This document shows, piece after piece, positions 50,108-62,965 of a DNA stretch of 64,000 nucleotides. Within the stretch, counting starts at the first letter, position 1. Every line of letters starts with the position of its first letter. The DNA is from Apostichopus japonicus. Its lineage: Eukaryota; Echinodermata; Holothuroidea; Aspidochirotida; Stichopodidae. A model generated the notes under the pieces. The model ran no database searches, was not told the origin of the DNA, and was given only the letters and a program-made list of their open reading frames with translations. The position numbers and the translations under genes were made by a program. Where the stretch lies: NCBI RefSeq assembly GCF_037975245.1, contig NC_092576.1, positions 44,987,111 to 45,051,110 on the forward strand, in the 5' to 3' direction.

Positions 50108-52499
50108 ATAAGGATAATTGCACAGTTCTTATAATGCCTTGATAATCAAAGAGCACGCTGCCATTATTTCATGGTAAAGCCTCAAGCCTGTATATTTGGG
50201 TTTCAGCAGATTAGCCATTAGGAGGGAGGGGGGGGGTTGTGAAAGGGGGAACCCAGATGAAATTCTGATCCTTTCAAAAATAAAAGGAAAACCAATTGGA
50301 AAACTGTTGAACAACGACCCTTCATAAATTTTCCTCCCCACTAAAAGAAAAAACAAAAATTGCAGTCCCATACCGTGACACATTTGGTCTGAAAACTAAT
50401 AACCTACATAATTAATAATGAAATTACCAATGACCCCTGTAATTCCATAAACAAGACAAAGATATCCATAGTCCCCAAACATGAAGATTCATAGTTTTTC
50501 CTCTCTGTAAATGTAAACAGAGATAATGAAGCTATTAGTTCCTTGCCTATAGATGCTTGTAAGATTGCTACTTTTAGTCAAAGTTTAGTACCTTTTCTTA
50601 ATGACTTAATGTAAACTTACGTTTGCTTCACTATTTACTTCCACTCTACTTTAGGTAACTCATTGAGTTGCTCACAGTGTTGTTGCATCCCTATCTTGAG
50701 GTTAGCTCTGAAGTCATCAGCTGGGAATATGGTGATCACAACAGTGTTGTGGTGGAATCAGCTATTTTGGAAAATCTGCTAAAAGTTTCCCCAAACCTTG
50801 CTAGTCACATCCAACTTTAATCCAGATCTCATCAGCGGGAATCAAATATGTGCACTTGAGAAGCTTTTAGTCTATTCAAAAATAATCATAAAAAGTACTT
50901 GTTATGGGTCAATTTCAATGAGCTGACATTAAATCACCAGCTGAATTCATAGCTCATAATATTTCCCAAAGTGTCATAACTTATTGCTTTTAATTGTATT
51001 AATAGTGGTATTCCAACAGTAGAAAATTTAGTACGATTCTAGGAGATGTTTTTATTTTCTATTTTGTTATTGTTTGTACTATTATATATAGTGGTATTTC
51101 TACAGACTCAAATTTGGTAAGAGTCTGTAATAGGTTTCTTTTAAATTGTTTTGTTTAAATGTTATGCATAGTGATATTCTTACAGCAGTATATTGGGAAA
51201 ATACCAAAACTTAATGTCAATGCAAAACACTGTTAAAAATAATATACTAACAGAAGTCAGTGCCGAGAAAAAACATTGAACTCCTCAAATTGCAACAATA
51301 AAAACATATTAAAAGACAACCTCCTTGACTCCCATATTAAAAATTTCCTCTTTAAATATATAATTAATAAATCATATACTAAGAATGATTTAAAATCCCC
51401 CTTAGAAAAGCTCATTTTTTTTTTAAACTGGGAGGAGGATTTGGCTCTGGCAGGGGGGGGGGGGTAGTTTAGGAACTTTGTGGCTAGAAGTTTTGTGAGT
51501 CAAACTCCAGAAGTTTACCTCTGGGAAAAAGTCCAGCTCTGGGAAGGGATTGTTTTGCCTTATCATCATGAAGATATTCTCACAGTACCTTTCTAGTCTA
51601 TGAAGCTGTTGAAAGATCTTTTCTTTCAAGAAATTCACACTGACCCATGGTGTCTTCTTGATGATTGTACCATCTTCCTCATCTTGGTGCTCTGACATTG
51701 TTACTGATAATGTCCTGCATTGACCCGATCACATTCACACTGTTTCAGCTACTTATAACAGAAACACAAGCTCCATTAGTGTTTATCTTTACGGGTGAAT
51801 TAACCGAGTTTTGTAACTGTTGTTGCAGTTTTATATCCAGTAGTGGGTATGAAGGCAGAAGGCATATTAACTGTAATTGTATGCTCAAGTAGATTTGCCG
51901 GTTACTCTTTTTGATAATCTTGTTTATTGCTTTAAACAATTGATTGAGGGTTTTTTGAAAGTATTTTTACTTAACTTAAAGGAGGTGACAAATATGTTAT
52001 ACCATCCTAGAGTTAGGACAGGATATGGTTGCTATGGATACCAGACTTGTCAATCTGTAGTTGAAGTTAAGCTATTGTTATTTGGTGATCAATTGATGTT
52101 TTTGGTTCTATGCTTTTTTTAATTAAAGATGACGTTTGCAATACAGTTAGTTATAAAATTCTGAGATTTGTGTAAGATTACATACCATTACGATATAATC
52201 TGTGAGGTGAATTTTCTGAAGTTTCGTTCTTGGGGGACATTTTGTGTACTTTTGACGACCATAGCAGGAAGAACTTATCAACTGCCGGCACTTAACATTG
52301 TATTTAGTTATTCATAATCACCACACCTTTAAGATTTCATTTACATTAATAGTCCTCTTGTTTCAGGATTTCAGTATTGTGTGTTACATGTGTATTGGCT
52401 CATCCTAACACAAATGTGAATTTGTATTGTACACACTGGTGCTGTAGTACCTGTATCACAATTTTGTATGTAACCAACTATCACAAGGGAAGAGGCTGT
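50104..52499. other. Region 3' of TRDMT1, nothing recognised
   Basis: No coding signal supported. The TRDMT1 3' UTR must begin at 52499 and run leftward on the minus strand; I could not place its poly(A) site with confidence. Confidence 0.4.
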
Positions 52500-52600
52500 T
52501 CACTTGACAAGATACCTCAATAAAACTGAGACCACATGTGCATTCAAACTATTCCCAAGGACTCGATACTGTTGTTTGCGACTGAGTTCAGATGGAAAAC
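52500..52600 (-). CDS. TRDMT1: TRDMT1 terminal exon, motif X and stop
   Basis: FPSELSRKQQYRVLGNSLNA then HVVSVLLRYLVK and TGA at 52502-52500. It is separated from the previous exon by a 3.35-kb intron, much longer than the others. Confidence 0.96.
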
Positions 52601-55600
52601 CTGAAAAGAAAAGAACAAATAAGTCATGAAAATGTTGATGAATGAATTCCCAAAATTTGGTTTCTTCTTCAACACTGAACTAGTACTATGTATATGGAAC
52701 TTATGCAAACAGGTGTGAAGGATCAATACTATATATATTTCTGAAGTGCGGTGTCTGTTTCTGGTTTTGGAGGAGAATCTAGGGATGGGGTAGGGGATGG
52801 AGGTTGGACAGGGGTTGCTGGAAGATTGCTCCTGTTTTGACTAATGCATCCTTTCTAAACAATTTCCATAATACCTCCCAGTATTGTAATACCAGTAACA
52901 TGGCTTGATAAAGGGATAAAGTGCCCATTTTATGTAAGAAATGGCACGATCTCTTTGAGAATCACATTCAAGTCATGATCTCCATTTCCATCCACTATAA
53001 CAATGTTGCAATAGTTGAGACGGAGGGGAGAGGAGGGAGAGGCAGTTCTGAATATTGAGCTACACTAATGAAGGCATATTGAAAATTAAACAATTGATAA
53101 AAGTGAAAACAGAGACAAAGAGCCAGAAGCGTAATAAAGTGTAACCTAGGTGCAACCAGGATGCAACCTTGGTGAAACCTTAGTATCACCTAGGTGCGAC
53201 GGAGGTGCAAACTTGGTACCTCTTTCATGGATTAATGAAGCGCTAATCTGGCAAAACTAGTTTACGTTAAAGTCAACAAACAATATCTCCAGTTAAGAAG
53301 ATAATCAGAAAGGGTTTTTAACAAGAAGTGGAGTATATTTTGCTCCGATTCCCTATTTGTGTCACACTGTTTGTCATTCACCAGAATACGCCCTTAAGTA
53401 TTGACAATCCTATTTGGTTTATGGTATGTCATCAAACTATCTCAACAAGCAAATGCCAGTTCCTATAATGTGCGATTTAGTGCTGATCTTTCCAACCTGT
53501 GTTGCTTTGACTCACGAAATGTTACCTCACAAAAACATGAGATATCAACAGAAAATAAACTATTTAATGGATACTTGAGGCAAACAATTGGTTGATTACA
53601 ACGTTTTACTTGTTGACGCACATGGTCATCTTTGTGATGTTGGGGACAGATGTCATTGCCTGAGGAAGGGGTCTATGAAGAGGGAGCATTCCCATCCACT
53701 TAATTTTTAGAGGACCCTTCCAAAACTGTGTGGCAACCCTACAAGAGTCTGGAACCCCCCTCCCCTCCCACCCCACCACCACACCTTGATTTACCAGGGT
53801 TGTATACTATTAAAGCACACTCACATATCTGCTCATGTAATTGTTCTATTCCACTTTTAATGTTGGTGAAATGATCCGTTTAATGATATGAGGCTCATTA
53901 CAGCGTCGTGACTACTCAGTCTAGCAAACTGACCGTAAGGCCAGTTCCTGAGATGCACTCAATAGGGAAACGTAAGACTTTAATGGCCTGGAATAATATG
54001 TCTACAATGCATCTTTGTCTTTGCAAGAAAACAAAACGGCATTGGATAATACAACATCGTCCTCAGTTGTTTATGAAGTTAAATGAACATGTTTTAGTTT
54101 TAATTATTAAAATGTATGTAGCAACCCTAATTGTTTGATTAATTAGTAAGTACTAAGATTTAGATTCCCCCTCCCTATGATAGGTCCCCCCTTACAAATT
54201 CTTGGTGCTCATTTAGTTCAATGGACTGTCACTTCATTGCAGAAAGTCTTAATGACTAAACCTGTTTTCTTGGAATGACATTGTTTTGTCCTACATGTGT
54301 ACCAGAAGAGTGGACCACCACAAAACCCATAAGCTAGCAGATTCAAAGGCTAAGCTGTCCCAGAGTGAGAGAGATCTTCTGCAAACAGATGACCCAGTGT
54401 TCACCTCTTTGTGTAGGAGCTGATTCTCTGGGACTACGTTACTATGTTGTTTACACCTGGTGTATTAGTGGTTATCAGGCGTGTACCCAAGGGGGGGGGG
54501 GAAGGGGGCAGCACCCCCCTTGAGCAAATTTTTAATTTTTTTTAAATGTTTTTATGATATCGCTAGTATTTTCAAAAGAGAAAGGTTCATTTATCTCCTT
54601 ATTTGGGCTGGGCAGGAAGTTGTATTGTTTTAGGGTACTTTCCCTTGGCTCTACTGTGTAAGCAGTCCAGTTTACCAGTTATCGGTGCCACTCACTTGAC
54701 AGCCCTCAGCCGTCGATAGGATGTCGGAGACATCATCAGTAGAAATTACTCTATAATTTCTATACAGGTACGAACCACTTTGTATTTTCCAGAAGTAAGC
54801 TTCTTAGTTAAATAATGTTAAGTTACTCCGTGATGGCTCCAGCCCTCAGAGATGTTTGTACCTAATTTAAAGTCATACTATAGATAGCTATAGTATACAA
54901 TCCATAGTGTAATTTAGTATACTTATGTGTTCCATTGATAATGACATATAGCCAATGTGGTTTTTCCCGTTATGAGTATTTCTGTGTTGTGTACTCTATA
55001 GGTTACACTATGACTATATGCTACATGTATATTATAATTTAGCGTTTTTGTGGAATCCTTATTAGCTGGTATATGTTCTTTAGCTTCCTGTGGTGACAGT
55101 TCTTGTCAGAGTTTGACCCTAAATATTTTTGCTATTGTTTGGTGGTATGTATACTATATTTATGAGAGACTTATCACATAGGGTATATATATGGTGTTAT
55201 ATTATTATTTTAGTATTTATGCATTTAGTTGTCTACATGCTAGAAAGTAGGTAAGGGCAATTAGCACTTGACTGAGACTTACTGCATGGTATCCATCATT
55301 GACTGCCACGTCGGCTACATGTGAGCTTTATTACTTATGCTATTTACTGGAAACATATATTTCTTAATGATTCGAGTGTACTTATTGTAGATTTGCCTGT
55401 CTGTAATTAGTGTTGAGCCCATTGTATGATTATATTGCTATGTAAGTTAGGCCACTCACTTGACAGCCCTTAGCTGTGAATATGATGTTGGAGAAATCAC
55501 CATTAGAAATCACTTTATAATTTCTATACAGGTCCTTCGGGTTTGGATCGGCGTGACTCACGTCCTGGTCGTAAGATGCCCCTCCCCACCAGGCAATGAT

Positions 55601-58600
55601 GTGCCCTGATCGGACAGAGGGCCCAGCGGGTCTAGAAAGGGAGTGAATCCCTACCCCCTACCAGTGTCACCACCCAGATAAAGATGAGATTGATTGTTTT
55701 AATTGTTTAATATTTCAACAGACTAGGAATCGTCTGTCGTTCTTTATTACTTTACCTTTTTTCTCTTTCTGTCTTTAACTTATGAATATATAGATGACAT
55801 AGCCACATATGCATGTGTTTACATTGAAACCAACTAGTTGCTGGAGCATTACTACCACTCCATTTTGAACTTTGCAATCTCACGTTCAAGATTTTGCCTA
55901 AATCCTACCTGAACATAACTTCAGTTTAACAGATATGACTTTTTACTTACTAAATTCTTTTGGAAAACAGTGAAAGTTGGCAACTTCCCTCGGTGTGAAA
56001 TATCTCAAGCTGAGCTGTTGGAGGCGAAGTAAGGTCACATTAGAGTCAAGTCTGTCTTCAAACGCCCATTGTTTCTAGAAAGTAAAAGTCACTAATCAAA
56101 ATCAAATAAAGTCACATGATCAAACACGCAGATCAAACTTGAAACTAAGGGAGTGAACACCAATCACATGACTTTAGATTGATCATGTGATTAATTTAAA
56201 TGTATAGCACAGTAACATCAAAGTGTTCTTACAAACACTGTTACTGCCTCACCATATACCATCATGAAGCCACAGTGGTACTGTTCACAGTATTACAGAG
56301 AGAGTTACAGTACAGCTGTTTGTCTGTTATGAGTTTTGACTGTGTCCCATTGTTCCCATACCTCTACAAACATTTTGCCCAGCATCACTTGTTTACACCA
56401 CATTAGAAAACAATTCACAGATTTAATCTTTTTCTAATTTATCTCCTTGTCTAATCAGCAGGAAACAATCAAGAGAAAACTTCATGTTTTGTGAATATCA
56501 TTGGAAGAAATTCTCAAACTGTACAATTTACTCTATGTACAAAATAGAGCTGTAGAGTTACACATCTGTGCACTGGTTTACCTATCAATAGCAGTTTATT
56601 ATGTAAGACAAAATAGAGCTGTATTTATACATATGTGCACTGGTTTACCTGTTAATAGCAATGTACTATGTAATACTGCCCTCATTACTCCTTCAAAAAG
56701 GTCTGACATGAGGGTGTTGTGGGGGGGGGGGGACTGGGGAGAAAGCTTCAGACCCAGTTCTGTGGGTGATATGGGCTGCATGGACTTGCTTTGTCTAATA
56801 GAGTAGCTTACTATCCATAAATGGAGCAATGACATGGATATCAATGCCCCTACCTGCATCTGTTCAAAAAGATTTTTCTGAATCTATGAGAAAATCTGTA
56901 AGGTGTTGATCAAGTTGGTCAGATAAAGGTAAAGATGGCCATTACCGAAGAAGATCCCCCACCCCCTCTTTCTTTAGGTTCCTCAATGTCTTTCAAAAGT
57001 GTCCAAAGTGTGTCAATTATGCTGACCACAATGAAATTGTTGGAATGTTACCAGAAAAAGAGAGATTTTACTTGAATTTGGGAGGTTTTTTGTTTGTTAA
57101 CTATCAAGGTTATCGACACCAATCTGCAGGTATTGTTTCAGAATCTCCAGGCAATGTAGGTGTGTTGGAGACAGTTGGGGGCGCTGTTGGTATGGCAATC
57201 TTTGTCCTACTGAGTCACTAATGAATTGTGTGCAGTACTTACCGTTAGTGAGTTGTTACGTTGAAAAAAAGAACCAGTACCCTCCACATAGTGTCCATAC
57301 CTGCAGGGAAAAAAAAACCATATCAAATCAATATGACAAAATAGCAATGTGTGCAATGTGATGAAATTATAAAAGGTTGATATTGAATAAATACTGAAAT
57401 AATAAGGAACAAATGGTCCATCTCAATTTTTTATGTAGTTATAGTATTTTGTGTTTAACTTGCTACTGAAATCACCCGAGAGGACAAGTTGTTGTGCCCA
57501 GTAAAGAATGTTGCTGTGTCCTCTACCTTCCTACCCTTCTTGCATAGAAACTTGTCTTGTGACTTTTGCAACTAATATTCATCCGCAGTTTAGTTTCCAG
57601 TGTATTATCATAGGATAACTTATATTCATCCGCAGTTTAGTTTACAGTGTATTATTCATAGGATAACTTATATTCATCCGCAGTTTAGTTTACAGTGTAT
57701 TATTCATAGGATAACTTATATTCATCCGCAGTTTAGTTTACAGTGTATTATTCATAGGATAACTTATATTCATCCGCAGGTGGGTTTACAGTGTATATTA
57801 TTCACAGGCTAATGCACGCTCAACCGATGACGAAAGGACGGTCAGATTAGAGAATTTTTAATACTGAGTAGGCTTGGTCAAACTGTTGGCCAAACAAAAC
57901 TAGCTTTCAGCCATATCCTGTGTATGAGCTAATGAACCAGTTCCTAGGCATGTTGGCCATACTCAAGGAATAAAGATATATCACAATGGGCAGCCACCAT
58001 GACTTAATTAACCTGTTGTTTGACATGAACTAAATTTAGACATTTACACATGAAAAATGATACTCCTCCAAACTCACGCCTTCGTAAAACAGCAAGTTCT
58101 TTCATCTTCCTCTCGAACGATATCCATCACTTGTCCAAATCTTAACAATGTCTTATCTGGAACGGCATAGTCTTCAAAACTTTCTTGTGAAAGTGCCTCT
58201 AAATATTCCTTGATATTTCTCTCTTTAGGTGATATCTTATCTTCTGTTTTGCTACCTATGTCCCTCTGAGATTCTAGATTTGATATACTCATTGATTCTG
58301 AAGTATTTTGGATATCTGCTTCAGATTTACTCCTATCATTGATATCACTTGTATCTGTCCTTCCTGGTGTACTTTCAACTTCTTGCAAATTATTCTTATC
58401 TAAGTTACTATGGCAACATACATTTTCTGACAGAATCTGGTGATTGAGTAAAGTATTTTCTTCATTCGTCAAAGTCGTTTCCTTGAATATCAGAGGTTGC
58501 TGTTTAGCGAGTAAAAAGTAACGAAGTCTCTGATTGGGAACCCCTAAATCTGTCGGCGAAATTAAGAATTCCTGCAGAGAGAAATGGAATATGACCTAAG

Positions 58601-61600
58601 ACACATGATCAGTAGCATTATCACATTAGGTAGATCAATATCAGGGTGTAGGCTCAAAATCACAGGGATCTATCATATTAAGGATGAGATCTTATGTCAT
58701 ACTCAGCTGGTACCTGAGATGTCACAAAATACACCCAAAATGAAATGTATTTTATATCATATTCAGCTGGTACCTGAGATGTCACAAAATACAAAATACA
58801 CCAAATTAAATGTCTTATGTCGTACTCAGCTGGTATCTGAGATGTAACAAAATACACCCAAAATTAAATATATGTTATTTCATACTCAGCTGGTACCAGA
58901 GATGTCACAAATTACAAAATACACCCAAAATTGTTGACAAACATGATAGGCACATGTTTGTAGCTGTTCAGTAACTTTTGATATCATGCATTACACAGCA
59001 TATCCAACATTATCAAGAAAACCTACACAAATTGATGGGAAAAGTAGGTAAAAATAGGATCGTACAATTATAGGATGGCTGAAAAGCCTTCACTAAAGAA
59101 AAGAGATTTACCTTGTATGAATAATGACACTTCTTCAAAACGTCAACCAACTCATTTCTAAGAGAGGAAAATAAATGATTAGATTATTTTCTGTACGTGA
59201 TTCCTCCAGGCATTTCGATTCTCACATTTTTGTCCTGATTAATGCAAAATGGTCAATTGCTATAAGATGTACCTAGCAATCTTTCTACGCACGAATCTTA
59301 ATATTTGTCATTAAAGCTATAAATTCCATAACTGCTATACAAGATTTGAACAGTAAATTATTCTTGTACTGATGACATTTTATTTAGAAACATGGTTATG
59401 ATTGCAGGAACAAATTTAACAACTTCAATGTCTCCCCCCTCCCCCATAGGCCAATATACGGGCATGACACTAAGCGGCCACATAACCCCGTTTATTGGCT
59501 CATGGGGATGACCAAATTTATTAAAACTTAAACCTTGCATTGGGTGTCTATCCAATCAACATTTTACACTCATTTTAGTTTTGATAAACATACTTTTAAA
59601 ATTCAATTACCTGGAACAAATACATACTTTCAATGAATAATACTCAAAGGTAAGGGACAACAGTCCTGTAGGAAAACTACAGTAACTTTATTGAAAATGA
59701 GGAAAAAATAAGAAGCAAGCTCAAATATTTCAAACTTCGACTCCCACCTGGTATCAGAACTTTCAAATCCTTTCACATTTTCTACGAGAATATATCCAGG
59801 CTTCTTTGTCAATCTGGAATAGAGATATGAAGGAATTAATGAATTCTCATATTTATGAGATGATTTAGGAAGGAAACAAAATGTAAGAGTGCACAAATGG
59901 GACATGGTAACACAATAACCTCAAGCCTGAACAACGATCTACACACCCCTGAATGTAACACAGTAAAGCAACTAGCCTTAGATATGTAAGAAACTGGCTG
60001 CTCGTGAAGAGAGGCAGGTAGGGGGCCTTTTTGAAGGTGCTGCTTTAATTATCTAGTTTGCAAGGGTGTAAAGTTCATCTGCTTTATCTTTATCCTTCAA
60101 AACGCATACTTTGCACATTCGTCAAACAACTTGCTTCGGGTCTCTTCCAGTAATCTTCAATTCACAAGAAAACTCAGCCTTCCTAGCTTGCTATTATCTT
60201 TGAACTCTCCGCCTTTCATACACACCAACTCACTCATGATTCTCAGCCTTCCTTAGTAACTCACTTGGAACTCTTGGCATTCCTGAATAAATCTATCTAA
60301 CTGAATGGACTCTTAGTCATTCTATGTAATAGACTGAAGAATTACCAGAAATCACCTCATCACCTCCTAATAACTCACTATATAATATCAGTATCAGTCA
60401 TTCTATGTAATAAACTGAAGAATTACCAGAAATCCCCTCCTCACCTCCTAATAACTCACTACATAATATCAGTACCAGTCATTCTATGTAATAAACTGAA
60501 GAATTACCAGAAATCCCCTCATCACCTCCTATTAACTCACTACATAATATCAGTATCTGTAATTCAATCAAGTTTTTCTTCTCCCTTTAGTGACCCTGAG
60601 ATCTCTGAAGTCAACAACATTCCTGAGCAATCCAGTGACAATCTAAACCCTTTAAAATATCTACATCAGAACTCTCAACTTTTCAAAGTTACCCACTCTA
60701 GACTTTCAACAGCACATTTTGAAACAGTTATTGGTGTAAACAACAACAACTACTGTTGATAGATTAGATTAAAGTAAACAGAGGCCCTGCAATGGAGAAG
60801 AAAACAAGAGAAATTTAGAATAAATCTTGGTATCTTTAAAAGGTTTAAAATGACCTTAAAATAACTTACTGAGGTAATGTTTGGAGTAGATAAAGAAAAC
60901 TGGATGTCCTGGGGTCACTTTTATCTCCTTTAAGACCAACCCTGAGATATAAAATAAACAAAACAGCTAGTTAAAAGTAAATATATTGTAATGTTTCTGG
61001 ACAGGAACTTGTTACTTCTTTATTACGATACTTATTATTCCTGTAAGAGTGTGCTCAAGTTAAACTACACTGCTTAAAAGATCTTTCAAAATGTTACAAT
61101 GTTACTCCATTCATGAAATGTTGTGATTTGTACATACCAAATCATTTACCTCGGCCTCAGTATAAGACACCAATGTGGTTCTCACCATGGTCTGAATTCA
61201 CAAAATTTTGAAAATTTTCAGGAACGGTTGTGTCCCACTATTTGGTATTATACTTTTCCATTACTGTACTTAGGTACAGTGACACATGCTAACAGGATAA
61301 ATTATATTTCCTTAACCGGTTAAGGTCACCAAACTGACAATTTAAATAGATACTTTGTATTTGGGTTATGACCTTCCATTACTCCAGTCATGTTCTATAT
61401 TGTTATTTCCTTTTACTTTGTTTCAATCCACTAACCATTCTAAATACAGTTGGAATAGTTTCCTAATGCTAATACCTCTCTAAACTGTCCTCACATATCA
61501 TGCTTCAGAGCACTCATAATGACCGTACAAGCAGTTCCTAACCTTTATCTGATAGAAACATGATATTCATACTGCTCATACTGACAGTATAAGTGCTCTG

Positions 61601-61954
61601 AAGCATAACATGACAGTACAGTATAGAGAAAAAATAGTCCAAACTGGAGTACTGTATAACACCAGAGAGTATCCCTTTAAGTTGTAATGCTTTTAAGTAC
61701 ACAAAGTCTCAAGTGTCATTCTACCTTGATGTGGAAATAGCTACCTAACACTCTTATAGCCAAACATTCTTTACCTTCATTTAGGAGGCATCTAACCAAA
61801 GATATCACACTTTATTAATTACAAGGTCCATTACATTCATGAGTGTGCAGGAGGCAATTTTATTATTTGATCATTACCTTGTAAATGGTTGGCAAGGAGG
61901 ACTCATTAGAAAAACATCAGCATCCCACTTAATGAAATCCTTTAAGGAAACAGA
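52500..61954 (-). CDS. TRDMT1: TRDMT1 (DNMT2) tRNA cytosine-5 methyltransferase, 3' eight exons
   Basis: Exons in coding order: 61954-61878, 60941-60870, 59813-59748, 59157-59112, 58571-58078, 57300-57243, 56074-55951, 52600-52500. All have GT-AG borders and agreeing phases, for 346 codons including TGA. Motif IV (MSPPCQPFTR, catalytic Cys), motif VI (ENVKGFESSDTR), motif VIII (SPTDLGVPNQRLRYFLLAK), the Dnmt2-specific CFT, the YGHYVEGTGS block, RYFTPREVANFHCFP and motif X (KQQYRVLGNSLNAHVV) are all present. Family members methylate C38 of tRNA-Asp and some other tRNAs in cytoplasm and nucleus. The motif I exons (about 55 residues) were not found and should lie past the right edge. No broken frame is seen. 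Confidence 0.96.
54680..55535. repeat. Direct repeats of about 90 bp, 765 bp apart, in TRDMT1 intron
   Basis: GCCACTCACTTGACAGCCCT occurs at about 54687 and 55451. Each copy runs through ATAATTTCTATACAGGT (to about 54772 and 55535). The segment between is unique and AT-rich. It could be a tandemly repeated unit with one full period, or terminal repeats of an unknown element. Confidence 0.65.
55951..56074 (-). CDS. TRDMT1: TRDMT1 exon with RYFTPREVANFHCFP
   Basis: KQWAFEDRLDSNVTLLRLQQ then LSLRYFTPREVANFHCFPKE F, matching motif IX (LRYFTPKEIANLLGFP). Phase 0 in, 1 out. Confidence 0.95.
56536..56675. repeat. Tandem duplication, about 67-bp unit
   Basis: ACAAAATAGAGCTGTA and TGTGCACTGGTTTACCT recur with a shift of about 66-67 bases. 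Confidence 0.8.
57243..57300 (-). CDS. TRDMT1: TRDMT1 exon YGHYVEGTGS (target recognition)
   Basis: YGHYVEGTGSFFQRNNSLT directly continues CCFTKA of the previous exon. Phase 2 in, 0 out. Confidence 0.95.
57565..57800. repeat. 48-bp minisatellite, about 5 copies
   Basis: The unit is GGATAACTTATATTCATCCG plus CAGTTTAGTTTACAGTGTATTATTCATA. The length is a multiple of three, so the plus strand reads open with a 16-residue repeat (RITYIHPQFSLQCIIH). It lies inside a TRDMT1 intron, so I treat the frame as a by-product. Confidence 0.93.
58078..58571 (-). CDS. TRDMT1: TRDMT1 exon with motif VIII, linker and CFT
   Basis: EFLISPTDLGVPNQRLRYFL opens the exon. A polar linker of about 100 residues (Ser, Asp, Glu-rich, poorly conserved in the family) follows, then YAVPDKTLLRFGQVMDIV and CCFTKA. 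The CFT triplet is a signature of Dnmt2. Confidence 0.95.
58690..58935. repeat. Imperfect 60-63-bp tandem repeat, 4 copies
   Basis: CAGCTGGTACCTGAGATGTC followed by ACAAAATACACC recurs at about 58703, 58765, 58828 and 58888. It lies in the TRDMT1 intron between the coding exons ending at 59112 and starting at 58571. Confidence 0.88.
59112..59157 (-). CDS. TRDMT1: TRDMT1 exon leading to motif VIII
   Basis: NELVDVLKKCHYSYK, matching LLxxLxxCGFxYQ of the family. Phase 2 in, 0 out. Confidence 0.9.
59748..59813 (-). CDS. TRDMT1: TRDMT1 exon with motif VI (ENV)
   Basis: LTKKPGYILVENVKGFESSD then T. The Glu of ENV stabilises the flipped cytosine. Phase 2-2. Confidence 0.96.
60310..60560. repeat. 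82-bp tandem repeat, 3 copies
   Basis: CTGAAGAATTACCAGAAATC with ACCTCCTAATAACTCACT starts at about 60332, 60414 and 60496 with few differences. Confidence 0.9.
60870..60941 (-). CDS. TRDMT1: TRDMT1 exon after motif IV
   Basis: VGLKGDKSDPRTSSFLYLLQ then TLPQ, matching the family's GLQGDxxDxRTxSFLxxL block. Phase 2-2. Confidence 0.94.
61878..61954 (-). CDS. TRDMT1: TRDMT1 exon with motif IV, catalytic PPCQ
   Basis: SVSLKDFIKWDADVFLMSPP then CQPFT. Phase 0 in, phase 2 out. The Cys is the nucleophile that attacks C6 of the target cytosine. Confidence 0.96.
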
Positions 61955-62299
61955 CTAAAATAAAAGATAAAAATACAAATTAATTTATAGGAAATATCAT
62001 CAAAACATGCTGTTAATCATACAATCATTAATAAAGATCTGTAATTAACATCTAACTTCAACTTTGTGGTAGACCAGTTCTGGCTCTGACCCATAATCAT
62101 TGATCAATTTCTTTGAACCTAAAAGAAAGTCATCATTTACGAAAAGCACAACAAGAGTCAAACATTCAATTGCAGTGTTCCGTTCACGTGGCAAAGTTTT
62201 AAGGATTTTTCTGGTCATCCCTCTGACAGCCAGGTATCACATTTTGACTTTCGGAATAGAAAATTTGGTTGACCGCAAAAATGTTTCTAAATAACAGTG

Positions 62300-62965
62300 A
62301 CCAAATAACAATGCTGTAGGAGAGATGGGTAGGTTTGATGAATGGAACAGCTATAAAAACACTGTAGGAGAGATGTGTAGGTTTGATGAATAGAATAGCT
62401 ATATGTACACTGTAGGAGAGATGTGTAGGTTTGATGAATATAATAGCTATATGTACACTGTAGGAAAGATGTGTAGGTTTGATGAATAGAATAGCTATAT
62501 GTACACTGTAGGAGAGATGTGTAGGTTTGATGAATAGAACAGCTATATGTTCACTGTAGGAGAGATGCGTAGGTTTGATGAATATAATAGCTATATTAAC
62601 ACTGTAGGAGAGATGTTTAGGTTTCATGAATAGAACAGCTATAAATAAACTGGGAGAGATGTGTAGGTTTGGTGAATAGGACACCAATATGTACGCTGTA
62701 GGAGATATGTGTAGGTTTGATGAATAGAACAGCAGTATGTACACTAAATGAGATATGTCTAGCCTAGGTTTGGTGAATAGAACAGCAATATGTACACTGT
62801 TGGAGAGATGTGTAGGTTTGATGAGTAGAACTGGTATATGTTCACTGTATGAGAGATGTGTAGCTTTGATAAATAGAACAGCTATAATAAAACTGTAGGG
62901 GAGATGTGTAGGTTTGATGAATAGAACAGCTGAATATGTACACTGTAGGAGTGGTGTGTAGGTTT
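62300..62965. repeat. 48-bp minisatellite, about 13-14 copies
   Basis: The unit is ACTGTAGGAGAGATGTGTAG plus GTTTGATGAATAGAACAGCTATATGTAC. Period 48 is clear at 62361, 62409 and 62457, and later copies have small indels. The minus strand is open for 266 codons as a 16-residue repeat (FIKPTHLSYSVHIAIL). It is probably inside the 5' introns of TRDMT1. Confidence 0.95.
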
